Source: Larix kaempferi
Taxonomy: Eukaryota > Streptophyta > Pinopsida > Pinales > Pinaceae
NCBI GenBank assembly: GCA_027924585.1
Contig: BSBM01000096.1
Location: 3,658,001 to 3,722,000, forward strand
Direction: 5' to 3'
DNA: 64,000 nt
Below, in pieces: positions 22,793-34,570 of the stretch (its first letter is position 1; each line of letters starts with the position of its first letter). The notes below the pieces were generated by a model. That model worked only from the letters and a program-made list of their open reading frames with translations, was not told the origin of the DNA and did not search any database. The position numbers and the translations under genes are program-made.

Positions 22793-24984
22793 CCGGGGTT
22801 AATATATGGTACACTTGATTCAAACTCAGCTACCATTTCAGTAAATGATGAAGTCATATTTACTGTTGAAACCAATGAAGATGTCTGAGTAGTAGTAGGA
22901 GAAGGTATAGACATAGTTATTTGGAAAGTAGTTGGGGTGGAAGGGATATTTTGAATAAGCACTGGTCTAGAAGCTGGGGAAGGAATTAAAGTGAAGGCTT
23001 CAGAAAGTGGAACTTGGATATCAGTAGCTGGTAATGAAGAAGGAGGAACTAGAGTCTTCTAATCAGTAGCTGGCGGTGATAAAATGAATGGAGATGATTG
23101 CAGAGGGATAGCCGAAGGTTGGATCTTTGTAATAGTAGATGGAAAAATAGGAAGTGGAACCGAGCTAGTTGGGAATGGAACAGTGATGGTAGTTAGAGTA
23201 TGGAAAAGCTGGGATATGGGGAATGGAGGTGTTACCTCAGATGAAAAAGTTGAAAGAATTTGAATAGATGAAAGTAGAAGTACTAAGGTTGTGGTGTCAG
23301 CAGCAGGGGTAGTTTCAAGAAACTGATGGTGTGGGACAGAATCATCTACCTCAATCGCATTCAATAAATATGTAATTGGTTGTGAAGTTTCAGTTACTTC
23401 CTCAATCACAGGCACAGAAGAATATACCTCATCTTCAACATCACTGTCAATAGTATATAAGATAGGGATTTGAGATGCAGAAGTCTGAGTTTTATGCCTT
23501 TTGGTTGGCTTGGTAACAACCATCACTTGAACATCACAAGTCTGAGTAACTGCAACAGTCACTTGAATATCAGCAGTAAGCTTAGCAGCTGCAACTACTT
23601 GAGTTTTTAGCATCGAAGTCATCTGAGCTAACTTCTGCTTTGATCGTTGTGATGCTTGCATCAATACCTTCATTTGTTCATCAGTCTTTACCTCTGGAGC
23701 ATCTTCCATGAGACCTTTGCCTTTATCCCCTTCACTGCAGGTCACCATTAGTGGAGAAGCTACTTTATGAGCTTCTTTCTCCTCTCTATCCTTTCTTGCT
23801 TGCTCAATGAGCTTTAGTTCCATTGCTTTGTAGCTCAAAAGCTCAGTCTTAAGCTCATGTTGATATTGCATGATATGGTTATGTTAATCTTTACTCTTAG
23901 CCCTTGTCAAGACTTCAGGAAAGGTATTTACTCCCCGATAGATGGAGTCATCAGGAACTTCTTCATGAACATATCCACCCTTCACATGGTTTTGCTTGAA
24001 ATGGGCTTTCAGAAAACCTTTAGGATCATGTCTTCTTTTGGTAGCATAACCCAATTTTAAAGCAACAATTTTGTCACCCAACACTATAGCCCAAGTTGAA
24101 GTTGGGATGGACAATGGCCCAAGGTTCAAGGGGAACTTAGGCCACGCCTTCCTCTTAGGACTAGATAGCTTTAAATACACACCATCGGTAACAGTTTGAT
24201 AGGAGACCTCTTCAATGACCAATCTGTCAGGAACTATCCTGGGTAGCAGGTGTATAGTACTCCTTCCCCAAACTATGACATATGAGAAGGATTCACACAC
24301 ATACCAGTCACCAATTGTGGCAATGAAGGTTTTGGCATCAACTAAGAAAGTAGGAGCCTGCTCTCTGAATATTTTGAAGTAAATACTTCCAAGGAAGTGA
24401 TCACAAATGTCATATATCAAAGGCATATAATTGTTCTCCCATAATGCTGAATGATAAATATGGACAAGAGGAGCTGATGGAGTCCAATTCCATCCCATGT
24501 TGGGATATTGGAATTCTGCACAAAATATATCAACGACAAAAGCTGAAAAGAAGAAATGTGGCTTCCTCACACCCGGTGCCTTCTGATATGCTTGAATGGT
24601 TCTTTTGAGTTCAAAAGACAAGATAGATGCCCAAGGGAATGACTCACCAGTCGTTAGAACATGATGGGCTACAGGATCCCACTCAGCTTTAAATACATAA
24701 CAGTTTAGGAGACCATACAGTCTGCATAGCATGGCAACCAATAGGGAATAGGGTTCTCTAAACCAGGAAACCATGTACAAGTTATCAGCCCTAGGGATGA
24801 AACTGTTAGGTTTATTCATCCATGACTTCAACATTTCGTTAAAATTGTATCTGGTGTTAGAGGATTCTATGAACTCAGTGTTAAGGGGTTGCATAGACGG
24901 TTTAAGAGCATAAGATCTGATGAAAACCTCAGAGCGAAAGGTAGCCAATTGTGACCCTGCACTGTCATTAAATGACCGGTCTTT

Positions 24985-25345
24985 TGTTAGGAACCCATGT
25001 ATTTTCTTTGTTAGTATATTGTTGTTGGACGCATATGCTTTGTAAGTCGTCCCGTAGTATTTGTTGATCCATAGTTTGTGTTATTGTTGTTTGGCGCATA
25101 TGCTTTGTAAGTCTCCCGTAGTATTGTTGATCCATAGTTTGTATTGGCCCATGGTTTTGACCCATAGTATTGGCGCCTAGAATTAGTATATAAGTGTGTG
25201 TTGAGGCCTATGAAGTTATTTGTATTGAGCTTGCTCAAAGGAGGTTTCCCCCTCGAAGTGGCATGCGATCAATACAAGCGATTGAGTTCTATCATTTCTG
25301 CTATCTCGTGTATTTTCATTAATCAATTGTTGTAGGTTCTTCACA
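24985..25345. mobile_element. Solo LTR, 361 bp, inserted in gene copy 1
   Basis: Starts TGTTAGGAACCC and ends GGTTCTTCACA. The 5-bp direct repeat TCTTT flanks it at 24980-24984 and 25346-25350. Removing the LTR and one TCTTT joins the host frame across the site. Internally, a segment of about 65 bases with CGCATATGCTTTGTAAGTC is duplicated (near 25029-25075 and 25093-25135), and TATATAAG near 25186 resembles a TATA box, which fits plus orientation. Length and ends are compatible with a copia-type or TRIM LTR. No second LTR or internal region was found. Confidence 0.88.
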
Positions 25346-25632
25346 TCTTTAGGGTTAGCGTGGTCCACAATCCATTTAACAGCATCAGTATAAGGCAAGA
25401 TAGAGGGTCTGGCAGCAATGGCATGAAGCTGATAATCCCTAATTTTCTCATATGCCAGCTGGTCATTCTGAATGTCTGATGGGTCATCATTATCAAAAAT
25501 TGAGTAGATTTTGGACCAGTCTATCTGATAGGTTTCAGAGATTTTATCACTAGTGTCCGAGAAAATACCAAAATTTGGGTCTTTGTTCAGTAAATCCTTC
25601 TGAGGAGTTTTACAACGTGTATTGTGCGACAT

Positions 25633-25920
25633 GTTTGAAATTGTAGGTTTTTTGATAAACGAATGAACAAAAATAAAATAAAAACAATTCAAAATCTCAA
25701 AACAATAAATAACAGAATAAGAGGAATGACTAAAACCAACCTGTTTTAGTTGAAAGTAACGGGAAACAGACACCTGGAAACAACTTCGTAGTAAAATTCA
25801 AGTAGCAAGGTAATCTCTGAAATTAAAAATGATAAGGAAAAATAAGGAAATTCACATATTTATTGCTTTTCGACGGGCCAAATCTAGACCGTAGGATGAA
25901 AATGAATCAACGTCTGAGAT
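25633..25920. other. 5' flank of gene copy 1
   Basis: Upstream of the ATG at 25632 on the minus strand. AT-rich, with no recognisable promoter box that I would defend. Confidence 0.4.
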
Positions 25921-26250
25921 TAAATCTTGCGGGATGCGGGGTCAAGTTGTGGGAGTTTTATTTTGGAACTACGTATATTGTTCTTGCAAACTGCAATTTG
26001 TAATTGCGGGTTGCGGGTTGTGGGATCGCAACTTAGAAAACAAACAATCAAAAGGAACCTACAATCCGCAATCCACAAATGCGGGTTGCAGGTTGCGAGA
26101 AAAAAAAGTTCAAAAGCTATTTACAAAGTCTTCCTGCAATAAGCAATTTGCGGGTTGCGGGATGACAACACTTCCAAAAAGAAATGACAAGCTTGCGGGA
26201 TGAAAACGACTTGGTGGAAAAACTCAAAGCTTCCCGCAACTTCAGTAAAA
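25920..26250. repeat. C-type palindrome cluster C2
   Basis: Repeated CCGCAAT, ATTGCGGGTTGCGG and GCGGGTTGCGGGA motifs (25928-26165), similar to C1 and C3. Flanked at 26215-26260 by a segment (GGAAAAACTCA...GCTTCCCGCAACT) also present at 22465-22495 beside C1. Confidence 0.8.
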
Positions 26251-26449
26251 CAGTAAAAAAAACTAGAAATTTTCAAAGGAAAAATTCTAATCAAATCCAA
26301 ACAATGCAAAGGCATAAAATCACAATAAGCATAAGGATGAAACCCATAATGATAAAGTAATTTAAACCATTACCTTTGCATTAAAAATCTTGGGGCTCCC
26401 GTGTTCCATTAGAACATGGGATATGTTGTTCCTACAACACAGCTAAACT

Positions 26450-27500
26450 TCATTTAAATCACCCTATGTAATCTCATTCTCAGGATCAAGATAAATCAAC
26501 GCTTAAAACCTAAACATGAAGGAAAATAAGGGTTGCAGAGTTTTATTTCATAAATATATACATTCTTTCCAGAATCCGCAATCCGCAATTGCGGGTTGTG
26601 TGTTGCGGAAACGCAAAGTGCGAAACTATTTTGAGACTCTTCCCGCAATCCACAATTGCGGGTTACGGAAACGCCCAGAGGAAAACTATTTTAAGACTCT
26701 TCCTGCAATCCGCAATTGCGGGTTGCGTGTTGCGGATGTAAAAGACCACAATTGTTGAAGAAGGATTGGCCGCCCCTTCTTTTCATAGTTAATTGTGAAA
26801 AAATTTATCCAACAATTCGGTTACATCCATAATGGGGAACACAAGAAGGATCGATCGACCCTTCTTAAAGTGTCGAACTATTATGAAAATACTATGGGGA
26901 ATAAGAAGGGTCGGTCGACCCTTCAATTACGAGGGAATTGTACAAATAGAACACCGCTTGTCCCGACTTCTATTTTTCGACAAGAAGGATCGAACGCCCC
27001 TTCTTTTTGTAGGAAAAATCTTTATCCAACAATACAGCTATAGCCATAATGGAGAACATAAGAAGGATCGACCGACCCTTATTGCAGTGTCGAACTAGTT
27101 TGAAAAGAATATTGGGAATAAGAAGGGTCGGTCGACCCTTCATTTCGGAGGGAATTGTAAAAATAGAACATCTTGGAGAAAGAACGACCACTCTTTCTCT
27201 GAGAATTTTTCTACTTGCCAACCAAGTCTTTAAAGCAAAACACCTATAAATTTTTTTGTTATAATGTTGATATCTAGTATCCTAGGGTGACACATGGCAT
27301 ATTTGATTTGGCACATTGAGTATAGCAAGGTTACTAATTTTTATTTGATTTGGCACATTGAGTATAGCGAGGTTACTAATGCGGGTTTAACCACAACACA
27401 ATCAGGAAATGAAAATTCACTGATAGTAGTTTTAAGCATCATTAGGCACATGTAAGATTACCCTGTAGCTAGAATGCTAATTGAAAAATTAACATGAATT
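26450..27500 (-). repeat. Composite module C3 + A2 with G-box-like flank
   Basis: Leader (AATAAGGGTTGCAGAGTTTT) and C palindromes with CCGCAATTGCGGG at 26565-26745 run directly into P palindromes (26762, 26850, 26905, 26985, 27060, 27120). Next come an R remnant near 27178-27205 and the conserved flank to about 27500, matching 21190-21720. This copy shows that the C and P parts belong to one composite unit. Confidence 0.85.
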
Positions 27501-27830
27501 TATTAATTTAATATGTTAATAATTTGCAGAAATAGATAAATGTTTTAGTTAAATAAATTCACTTAAAACATAAAAGACACACAGATCATGAGTAAAGACA
27601 AATCCAAACTACAGTAGATCAATGTATGGATTATTGATTGCAAAAATTAAATAGTGTTCATAAATAATCTGAAGTGAAAATCAACATTCATCAAAGAAAT
27701 TTGATCAATTAACAAAAGAGGAATGAAGAGAAGGACTAACTGTATTACTTCAAAGTTGCAAAAAATTACAATCTCTGTATCAATCAGAGTTTCTCTGGTC
27801 TTCTTTTGTTGATTTTACCCCCCCCACCCT
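27500..27830. repeat. Duplicated block shared with 38830-39165
   Basis: GCAGAAATAGATAAATGTTT, ATAAAAGACACACAG and TTACTTCAAAGTTGCAAAAA occur in the same order in both places, with small indels, ending at a C-run (CCCCCCCACCC here, CCCCCCTACCCC there). Confidence 0.85.
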
Positions 27831-28331
27831 TTAAATAATAATTACAAAAATAGTTACAAAACATAGTCTTCCCATAAAACAGGGATTACAAATCGAAACT
27901 AAAAGGCATCCTCGGGAGAGATTGATACCGACAATATTTTCACAAAATTCCCAAAATATTTTCATCACATGGTTTCCGGGAAGTAACCCGTAACAAACTG
28001 TGGAAGATACCGACAATCCACTAGCTATCTGTGACAGAAGTTGAAAGATGCTTCTTAAAAGATTCATGTGATTGACAACATCAGACACTTGTCCTTCCTT
28101 CAGGGGCATTCGTGGAGTCACGGGCACTTGATTAATCCCGGATGACTGTATTATCTCAATCAACATGTTTCTCAGTGATCTTCCTTTTCTTACTCTGAGG
28201 GAGACATATATACATGGATTGAATCTCATAATCTTCTTTTTCACTACCAGTGCTGCCATCCAAAACATTGGCTTTAAAAGGTGGCGACAGAGGTTCATGA
28301 TATTGAAGAGGCTGAAGTTCTTTTTCGCCAC
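27831..28331 (-). pseudogene. Unrecognised ORF, possibly a gene fragment
   Basis: A 166-codon open stretch between two halves of a segment that is continuous at 21.2-22.3 kb, so it lies in DNA inserted into one copy. The protein has a lysine/arginine-rich start and a more ordinary middle (INQVPVTPRMPLKEGQVSDV). No domain is recognised. It may be part of an inserted element or of a gene fragment. Weak support. Confidence 0.2.
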
Positions 28332-28369
28332 AAAATCTGAATGAAGAAATTTTGTGACTTTTCTACATA

Positions 28370-28870
28370 TTGTTCACAAGAAATCTCTAGAAATTGAATA
28401 AGAAGAATTTTTCTATGGAATATGACGACTAACAAATTGACCATGATTAACTGTGTTTAAGAAGAGCAATAAAGATCCCATAATGATTAATTGTAATGAA
28501 TTGCCCCCATGATTAAAACCTTTCGGTCTGAGAAATGCAATTATCACATCTATAACGAAATAACATATAGCATGCATCCAACCAAATTTTAATTATATCA
28601 CGTTACTATGATTTGATGTCAAATCTAAACAACTTATCAATATGGATTAGTCAGATCAATGACTATGACTTCAAATTTGCCCGAACAAGGTGAAAATTGC
28701 TGTTACTAGCCTAATTGCAATTTTTAAAAATGGTAGAGGGGATAACGAACAAGCTAAACTTCATTTAATTCACCCAGTGTAATCTCATCCGCAGGATCAA
28801 GACAAATTGACGGTTAAAACTTAAACATGCGGGAAGGAAAAGAAGGGTTGCGGGGTTTTATTTCATAAAT
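28370..28870 (-). repeat. Duplicate of the 21730-22250 flank
   Basis: Near-collinear with 21730-22250, ending in the leader ACATGCGGGAAGGAAAAGAA and GGGTTGCGGGGTTTTATTTC. The C palindromes expected next are absent. Instead short repeats built on ACCTGGCAATTGAA occupy 28880-29110. Confidence 0.85.
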
Positions 28871-28879
28871 ATATAAATA

Positions 28880-29420
28880 CTTGGCAATTGAAAAACTAGA
28901 TTTATGGTTTGAATAATATAAACACCTAGCAATTGAAAAACTAGATTTATGGTTACAGATTTATGGTTTGAATAATATACATACCTGGGAATTGAAATGT
29001 CTGTTACAGATTAAATTAGATAAAAATATAAATACCTGGCAATTGAAATGTTCTGTTACAGATTTATTATTAAGACATAAAAATCAGTAGAAGTTAATAT
29101 TCCTGGCAATTGAATTTACTTCGATCTTTCAAATTTTACAGAGCTTGGGCTCTTAATACATTTCAAGACTACGAGCTTGAGCTCACAAACACAGACTCTT
29201 CTATTATAGGATTTATATTAAAAAATTTCTTGCAAAGTAGACTACATAAAAATCAGTAGAAGTTATTCCGGGTTAAAACAGTGCAGCTTCGCCGCATTAC
29301 ACATTATTAGATGAAATATACTTCGATCTTTCACCTTTTACAGAGCTTAGGCTCTTAATACATTTCAGTACTACGAGCTTGAGCTCACAAACACAGACTC
29401 TTCTACTACAGAGAATTTAT
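28880..29420. repeat. Local tandem repeats
   Basis: GGCAATTGAA-containing units repeat irregularly from 28890 to 29115. Then a block of about 100 bases (ACTTCGATCTTTCA...GACTCTTCTA) starting at 29118 recurs at 29320. Confidence 0.8.
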
Positions 29421-30640
29421 GGACTTTATTTTGGCTTCAACTAAAAGTTATAATTTATTTTTTGCTTCCACTAGAAGCTTCAACTAGAAGCTATGAGTCA
29501 CATTAGTGACAAATCCTGGTCTTGGGGCTTCGACAATCCTCGAAATGCCCATATATCATGGTGTCATGAGGATTTGTCAGGGAACTGCTGTCGAAATGCT
29601 CATATATCACGAAGAGAGTGACCATATGACTCAAGTATTTCTGATAAAACAACAAAGGAAACAGAACAGAGGTGGTAAAGAAGAGTGCCATGACTTCCCG
29701 AAGATTTCATTTTGTTGCGATATTGGGTATCATGATTTAGTATTTATCAAAGTATTGGTGAATTGACTTGGATATTACAGATGGGGAAGGATAATTATCA
29801 CAGTATGGAGGGATAGTGTTCATAGATATCATCTATACTGACTGTAGATTTTGCATTGGAGATGAGCTGGCTAACAAAGGTGTTGAAGCATGTTTAGCCT
29901 TCAAAGCAGGCATGCTAGAAGGTGCACGTGATCACGTGGCTAGAAGAATGAATGAATGAAAGATTTTAAGAACATACACTAGGATGATCAGCCTAAGGGA
30001 CTAAAAGAATCATAGCCCTAAATCCTCCCCATCTTCTTTTCCAAGTTAGATCTTCTGCAAATCTTGACTAGAAGGCTTGCAATCTGGTTGATCTTATCTT
30101 CTTCAAAAAGATGGTGCATGATGTTAGCCTTTATGCTGTCAACCTTTTCCAAGACGATGCTTTTTTGCATTATATTTTAGGAGGCCACGTTGCTACCTTT
30201 ACACGCGTTTAATTAAATTCTATATAACAATTAAATGATGCAGCCAACATACAGAGTAATTACGTGGTAGAGTGTCAGAGTAGTAGGCGGGAAGGGGGAA
30301 TACTAGCTGGTATTCATTAGTGGAGCATTGTTAATGTTGAAGGTCAATTAATTGATCACTGAAGCATAATAACTAATGCATGAGGCGATTGTATTTTTGA
30401 ACTTGTACTCTGCACAAGATAATACAAGTCTGTAAAGCATGAATTTTGTGGATCTTCGGTTGATTTTAGACTAAAATGGTAAAAAAAATTGCAAATATAT
30501 AAGTAATATTTGAATATAACAAAAAAAAAATTGACATTTTATAAAGTTTAATCAAACGTAAAATGATAGGCAATGAAAATTAGTACCCGTCATTAAATTT
30601 TGACTTGACAGGCAATGAAAATTTGAAATTCCAGGCCTGG
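29421..30640. other. Intergenic DNA, no gene recognised
   Basis: ORFs near 29503-29766 occupy both strands and have no recognisable domain. A fragment CCATATATCATGGTGTCATG near 29548 resembles the ACCATGATATATGGGAAT segments at 36410 and 39820 in part. Confidence 0.4.
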
Positions 30641-30647
30641 ACTCGAA

Positions 30648-30701
30648 GGCTTACCAAGCATGCGAGGCCTCGCAGGCTTACCAAGCATGCGAGGCCTCGG
30701 G
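30648..30701. repeat. Tandem duplication, 27 bp x 2
   Basis: GGCTTACCAAGCATGCGAGG occurs at 30648 and again at 30675, both followed by CCTCG. Confidence 0.9.
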
Positions 30702-30946
30702 AAGGGATGGAACGGTTATCATTTTCATTAATGGGAAATCAAGGCCTGGTAGGATGACCATATCTATTGGTAGGATTATGGATTATAAATCCAAAACGGC
30801 GGACCGATGCAGGCAGGTCCGAATTGAGAAAGTAGCTTGCCCTACCCTTAGAAAAGGCATGTTGTGTCTATTCCATTTCTGGATTAAATAGTTTTAGATA
30901 GCTGGAGGTTTTACTTTTTCTGTCTAGAACCATCTTCTTAAGCATT

Positions 30947-31402
30947 ATGGCCCCTCGCATGCGTCTTTGTAGTCATCGTGGCTCTAAACGGACCTCCGGG
31001 GAGAGTGGCAGGAAAAGGGGTGAAGGCTTATCCAACCAAGAGAACGTCCCGGTGGATGACCACCATCTGGATTTCAACTGGGTGCATCTTTACCTGGAGG
31101 AAACTCCTCTGGCTACTGAGTCCCATATCGCTCATTTGGAAATCTCGCTACAGCAGGAGGTTGAGGAGCAGCAGGGCCGTTAGATTGCAGCCAACCCATT
31201 CTGGGCAGGCATAATTCTTCTGGCCCGCGAAATCTAGGCGCGAGAGCAAATTGTCAAAGACATTAAAGATATAATCGAGGGAATGAAAGTGAATCAACAT
31301 AACTAAATGGAGAGTACGTGCACTTTGGAGACCTTAGTGGAAGTGCTCAGCATCCATGACCCGCAGGAGGCCCGGAGCCGGGCACCGAGAACCACGCATT
31401 GA
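30947..31402 (+). pseudogene. Decayed 151-codon ORF with retroelement-like 3' trailer
   Basis: Frame opens at ATG 30947 and reaches TGA 31400-31402. It passes three in-frame stops (TAG near 31181, TAG near 31226, TAA near 31304). The protein is basic at the start (MAPRMRLCSHRGSKR), then hydrophilic with E/Q-rich helix-like stretches. It is followed by 400 bases of T/G-rich non-coding DNA ending in an A8 run near 31808-31815, which looks like the tail of a retroposed element. No RT or endonuclease is present. Not assigned to a family. Confidence 0.35.
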
Positions 31403-31815
31403 TCAGGCTGGATTTTTCTCTCTTTTCCCTGTGTCTGCGGTTATATTTTGATGGAAGCACTAGTTGTTGGTTTTCTTCCCGTTCGACCTGTTGTTCTTGA
31501 TTAAGCCGATAGCTTGTTCCCTTGCTTTGCTGCTAGGTTGTTTTTTGGCCCTTGGAAGGTGGTTTCTTGTCTGAGAGGTTTTGTGTTCTCAGTTTTTAAG
31601 ATGATCTATGTCATGCTATCTGGTGTAGTTGTTAAGATGATCTGTGTCATGTTATCTGGTTAAGTTGTTAAGCTGATTTGTGGGTGCCTGGTTTTCCCAA
31701 CTCGGGAAGGGCCTGAGTGAGATTTTAGCTCACTTTGTTTGTAACTCTGTACCAGTTTTGTACCTTTTTATACCATATTTATAGAATTTCCGGCTCTACT
31801 TACTTACAAAAAAAA
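31403..31815 (+). mobile_element. Possible 3' UTR and A-tail of a retroelement
   Basis: Non-coding, T/G-rich, with a 40-base local duplication (TTAAGATGATCTATGTCATG, near 31598 and 31633). It ends in a run of eight A's abutting the palindrome module at 31816. A LINE-like tail is possible, but target-site duplications were not found. Confidence 0.3.
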
Positions 31816-32600
31816 CGAACGGTCGGTCGACCCTTCAATTTTGAGGCAATTATAAAAATAGAACAATTTGGAAATTATAACATATAAAAATAGTTTGTCC
31901 CAACTTTTGTTTTTCGACAAGAAGGATCGGCCGTGCCTTCTTTTTGTAGCTAACTATGAAAATCTTTATCCAACAACTCAGCAATATCCATAATGGAGAA
32001 TACAAGAAGGATCGATCGACCCTTCTTGCAATGTCGAAATATTATGAAAAGAATATTGGTAATAAGAAGGGTCGACTGACCCTTCTTGCAGTGTCGAACT
32101 ATTATAAAAATAATATAGGGAATAAGAAGGGTCGGCCGACCCTTCAATTACGAGGGAATTGTAAAAATAGAACACCTTGGAAGTTATATCATAAAAAATG
32201 GTTTGTCCCTAATTTCGTTTTACGACAAGAAGGATCTGCTGCCCCTTATTTTCGTAGTTAATTGTCAAACATTTATCCATCAATTCAGATATAACCTTAA
32301 TGGATAATACAAGAAGGATCAACCGACCCTTCTTGCAATGTCGAACTATTATGAAAATAATATTGGGAATAAGAAGGGTTGGCCATACCTTCATTTAGGA
32401 GGGAATTGTAACAATAGAACACCTTGGAGAAAGAGCGACCGCTCTTTCTTTGAGAATATTTCCACTTTCCAGCAAAGTCTTTAAAGAAAAACGTCTATAA
32501 ATTTTGTTGTTAAAATGTTGATATCTATTATCCTAGAGTAACATTTGGAACGATCATATTGTGACACGTGGCATATTTAAGCACATTGAGTATTAAGAGG
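31816..32600 (-). repeat. Palindrome module A3
   Basis: P palindromes at about 31820, 31918, 32005, 32065, 32126, 32228, 32310 and 32370. The one at 32126-32145 is a perfect 20-bp palindrome, GAAGGGTCGGCCGACCCTTC. An R-type palindrome (AAGAGCGACCGCTCTTTCTT) lies near 32431, and the conserved flank with GACACGTGG near 32563 follows. Module order equals A1. Confidence 0.88.
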
Positions 32601-32762
32601 GAGGTTACTCTTTTTTATTTGATCAATTAACAAAAGAGGAGGACAATCTCTACATCAATCAGAGTGCCAGTCTTCTTCTGCACAGCTTGCTCTTGTCGCC
32701 TTCCGATGCAAAATAGGACAGATGGAATCCAACTCTCCATGCAGGTGAGTTTTTTATATTAT

Positions 32763-33233
32763 TTATCCTTTGCTATCACCGCTACATCTTCTGCGGCGTG
32801 GAATCCTCCATAAGTGTCTATTTTCCTGATCCGTTCTGGGCCATGGATCACCGATGCTTTCTAACTCTATGATCCCTGGTGGCCTCAAATCCCGCCACAT
32901 GTCACCTTTTCTACCAGTTAAAACCATGGGAAGTCTCCCATCGTTGATTTGGATCTTGCATGAATCCAAGCCATCAAATTGTGCGACTTTTACCAACTTT
33001 GCGGATTTGGCTTGCATTGATGTTTCGTGCAAGTTAGATCCGTGAACAAAATCTCGGCCATAGATATCGACCTCGTCAGATCTGCACCGTACAAACCCAT
33101 AGAACTCTACCAAAAGTTCACGGATCCAAAAATTTGTTTCCTCCGTGCATGTCGTATCAGAGAAGGAACTCCTAATCGTTGATCTGCTCCATTGGCCGTT
33201 GATTTGCTCCTTAAGATGCTTGTGGGTTAAATA
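32763..33233 (-). pseudogene. Unrecognised 156-residue ORF between two palindrome modules
   Basis: Open from after a TGA at 33234-33236 to a stop at 32763, without an early ATG, so it looks like an exon or a truncated gene. It is protein-like in composition: NFWIRELLVEFYGFVRCRSD, EVDIYGRDFVHGS, KIQINDGRLPMVLTGRKGDM, ending in a basic run (RIPRRRRCSGDSKG). I do not recognise the family. It could be part of an inserted gag-like element. The surrounding sequence is palindrome modules on both sides. Confidence 0.3.
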
Positions 33234-33459
33234 TCACGCCTCCGTCTAAAAAACCTCACCAAGATGATTCTATTTTGCTCAAGCCACAAAGATAGTGCTA
33301 ACACTGACAAACTAAACGGGAAAGCTAATCACCCAGTGTAATCTCATCCACAAGATCAAATCAATGAAAGAAATTTTTTATTTGAAAACTACAATTTTCA
33401 TTTTTAAATGTTCAAAATTTTAAAGTGCAAAGTCCAATGTTTAAAATATTTACACATCG

Positions 33460-34570
33460 TGCGAATAGCCAGTCAATCGGCTAAGTTATAACATATAAAA
33501 ATCATTTGCTCTGATTTCTGGCAAGAAGGATCAGCCGCCCCTTCTTTTTGTAGTTAATTGTGAAAACATTTATCCAACAATTCATCTATATCCATATTGG
33601 AGAGCATAAGAAGGATCGACCGACCCTTCTTGCAGTGTCGAACTATTATTAGAATAATATTGGGAATAAGAAAGGTCGGTCGACCCTTCAATTTCGAGGG
33701 AATTCTAAAAATAGAACACCTTGAAAGTTATAACATATAAAAATAGTTTGTCCCGGCTTCCGTTTTCCGATAAGAAGGATCGACCGCCCCTTCTTTTCGT
33801 AGTTAATTGTGAAAACCTTTATCCAACAATTCAGCTATATCCATAATGGAGAACACAAGAAGGATCGACCGACTCTTCTTGCAGTGTCGAAATATTATGA
33901 AAAGAATATTGGCAATAAGAAGGGTCAACCGATCCTTCTTGTAGGGTCGAACTATTATGAAAATAATATTGGAAATAAGAAGGTGCAGCCGACCCTTGAA
34001 TTAGGAGGGAATTGTAAAAATAGAACACCTTGGATGGTATATCATATAAAAATGGTTTTTCCCGACTCCGTTTTAAGACAAGAAGGATCGGTCGCCCCTT
34101 CTTTTCATAGTTAATTGTCAAAACCTTTATCGAGAAATTAATCCATAGCCATAATGGAGAACACAAGAAGGATCGACCGACCCTTCTTGTAGTGTCGAAC
34201 TATTATGAAAAGAATATTGGGAATAAGAAGGGTCAACCGACCCTTCTTGCAGTGTCGAACTATTATGAAAAGAATATTGGGAATAAGAAGGGTCAACCGA
34301 CCCTTCTTGCAGTGTTGAACTATTATGAAAAGAATATTGGGAATAAGAAGGTGTGGCCGCTCTTTCTCTGAGAATATTTCCACTTGCCAACAAAGTCTTT
34401 AAAGAAAAACGTCTATAAATTTTGTTGTTAAAATGTTGATATCTAGTATCCTAGGGTGACATGTGGAACGATCATATTGTGACACATGGCATATTTGATT
34501 TGGCACATTGAGTATGGGGAGGTTACTATTTTTTATTTAATTTGACACATTGAGTATACCAAGGTTACTA
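33460..34570 (-). repeat. Palindrome module A4, including a perfect 60-bp-period run
   Basis: About ten P palindromes from 33525 to 34350. Between 34165 and 34350 the unit (P palindrome, then AGTGTCGAACTATTATGAAA and AGAATATTGGGAATAAGAAG) repeats with a period of exactly 60 bases. A half R motif (GGCCGCTCTTTCTCTGAGAA) at about 34356 and the conserved flank follow. The leader AGTCAATCGGCTAAGTTATA near 33472 also precedes module A5 and the 37.2-kb duplication. Because 60 is a multiple of 3, spurious ORFs with 20-residue repeats appear on both strands. Confidence 0.9.

Larger units (their letters stand above)
22669..25632 (-). pseudogene. Unrecognised gene family, copy 1, interrupted by a solo LTR
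   Basis: A single-frame gene starts at ATG 25632 (protein MSHNTRCKTPQKD...). It runs to VDHANPKD, is cut by a 361-bp LTR plus 5-bp duplication, and resumes RSFNDSAGSQLATF. The insertion is 366 bases, so the frame is unchanged. A 350-residue part rich in aromatic and hydrophobic residues follows (FFFSAFVVDIFCAEF; FPLNLGPLSIPTSTW). Then come an in-frame TAA at 23884-23886, a K/E/Q-rich part (QYQHELKTELLSYK...), and a P/S/T-rich tail with a TAG near 23059. The FPLNLGP...RRHDPKGF block matches FPLKVGP...INYDPNQII of the copy at 45.7-49.1 kb. The end is uncertain: the last residues run into a 38-bp tandem repeat. Function unknown. Confidence 0.65.

Noticed and set aside
22669-25632. Calling gene copy 1 a known plant mobile-domain gene
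   Set aside because: The resemblance is to length, helical composition and position only, and copy 1 lacks a clear signature motif. Left as unrecognised.
33600-34350. CRISPR-like pattern: regularly spaced palindromic repeats
   Set aside because: The intervening segments are nearly identical, not unique spacers, and the surroundings are eukaryotic. It is a tandem repeat.
34127-34393. ORF encoding a 20-residue peptide repeat
   Set aside because: Created by the 60-bp DNA repeat. Comparable ORFs appear in other frames and on the other strand, so there is no reason to think it is a protein.
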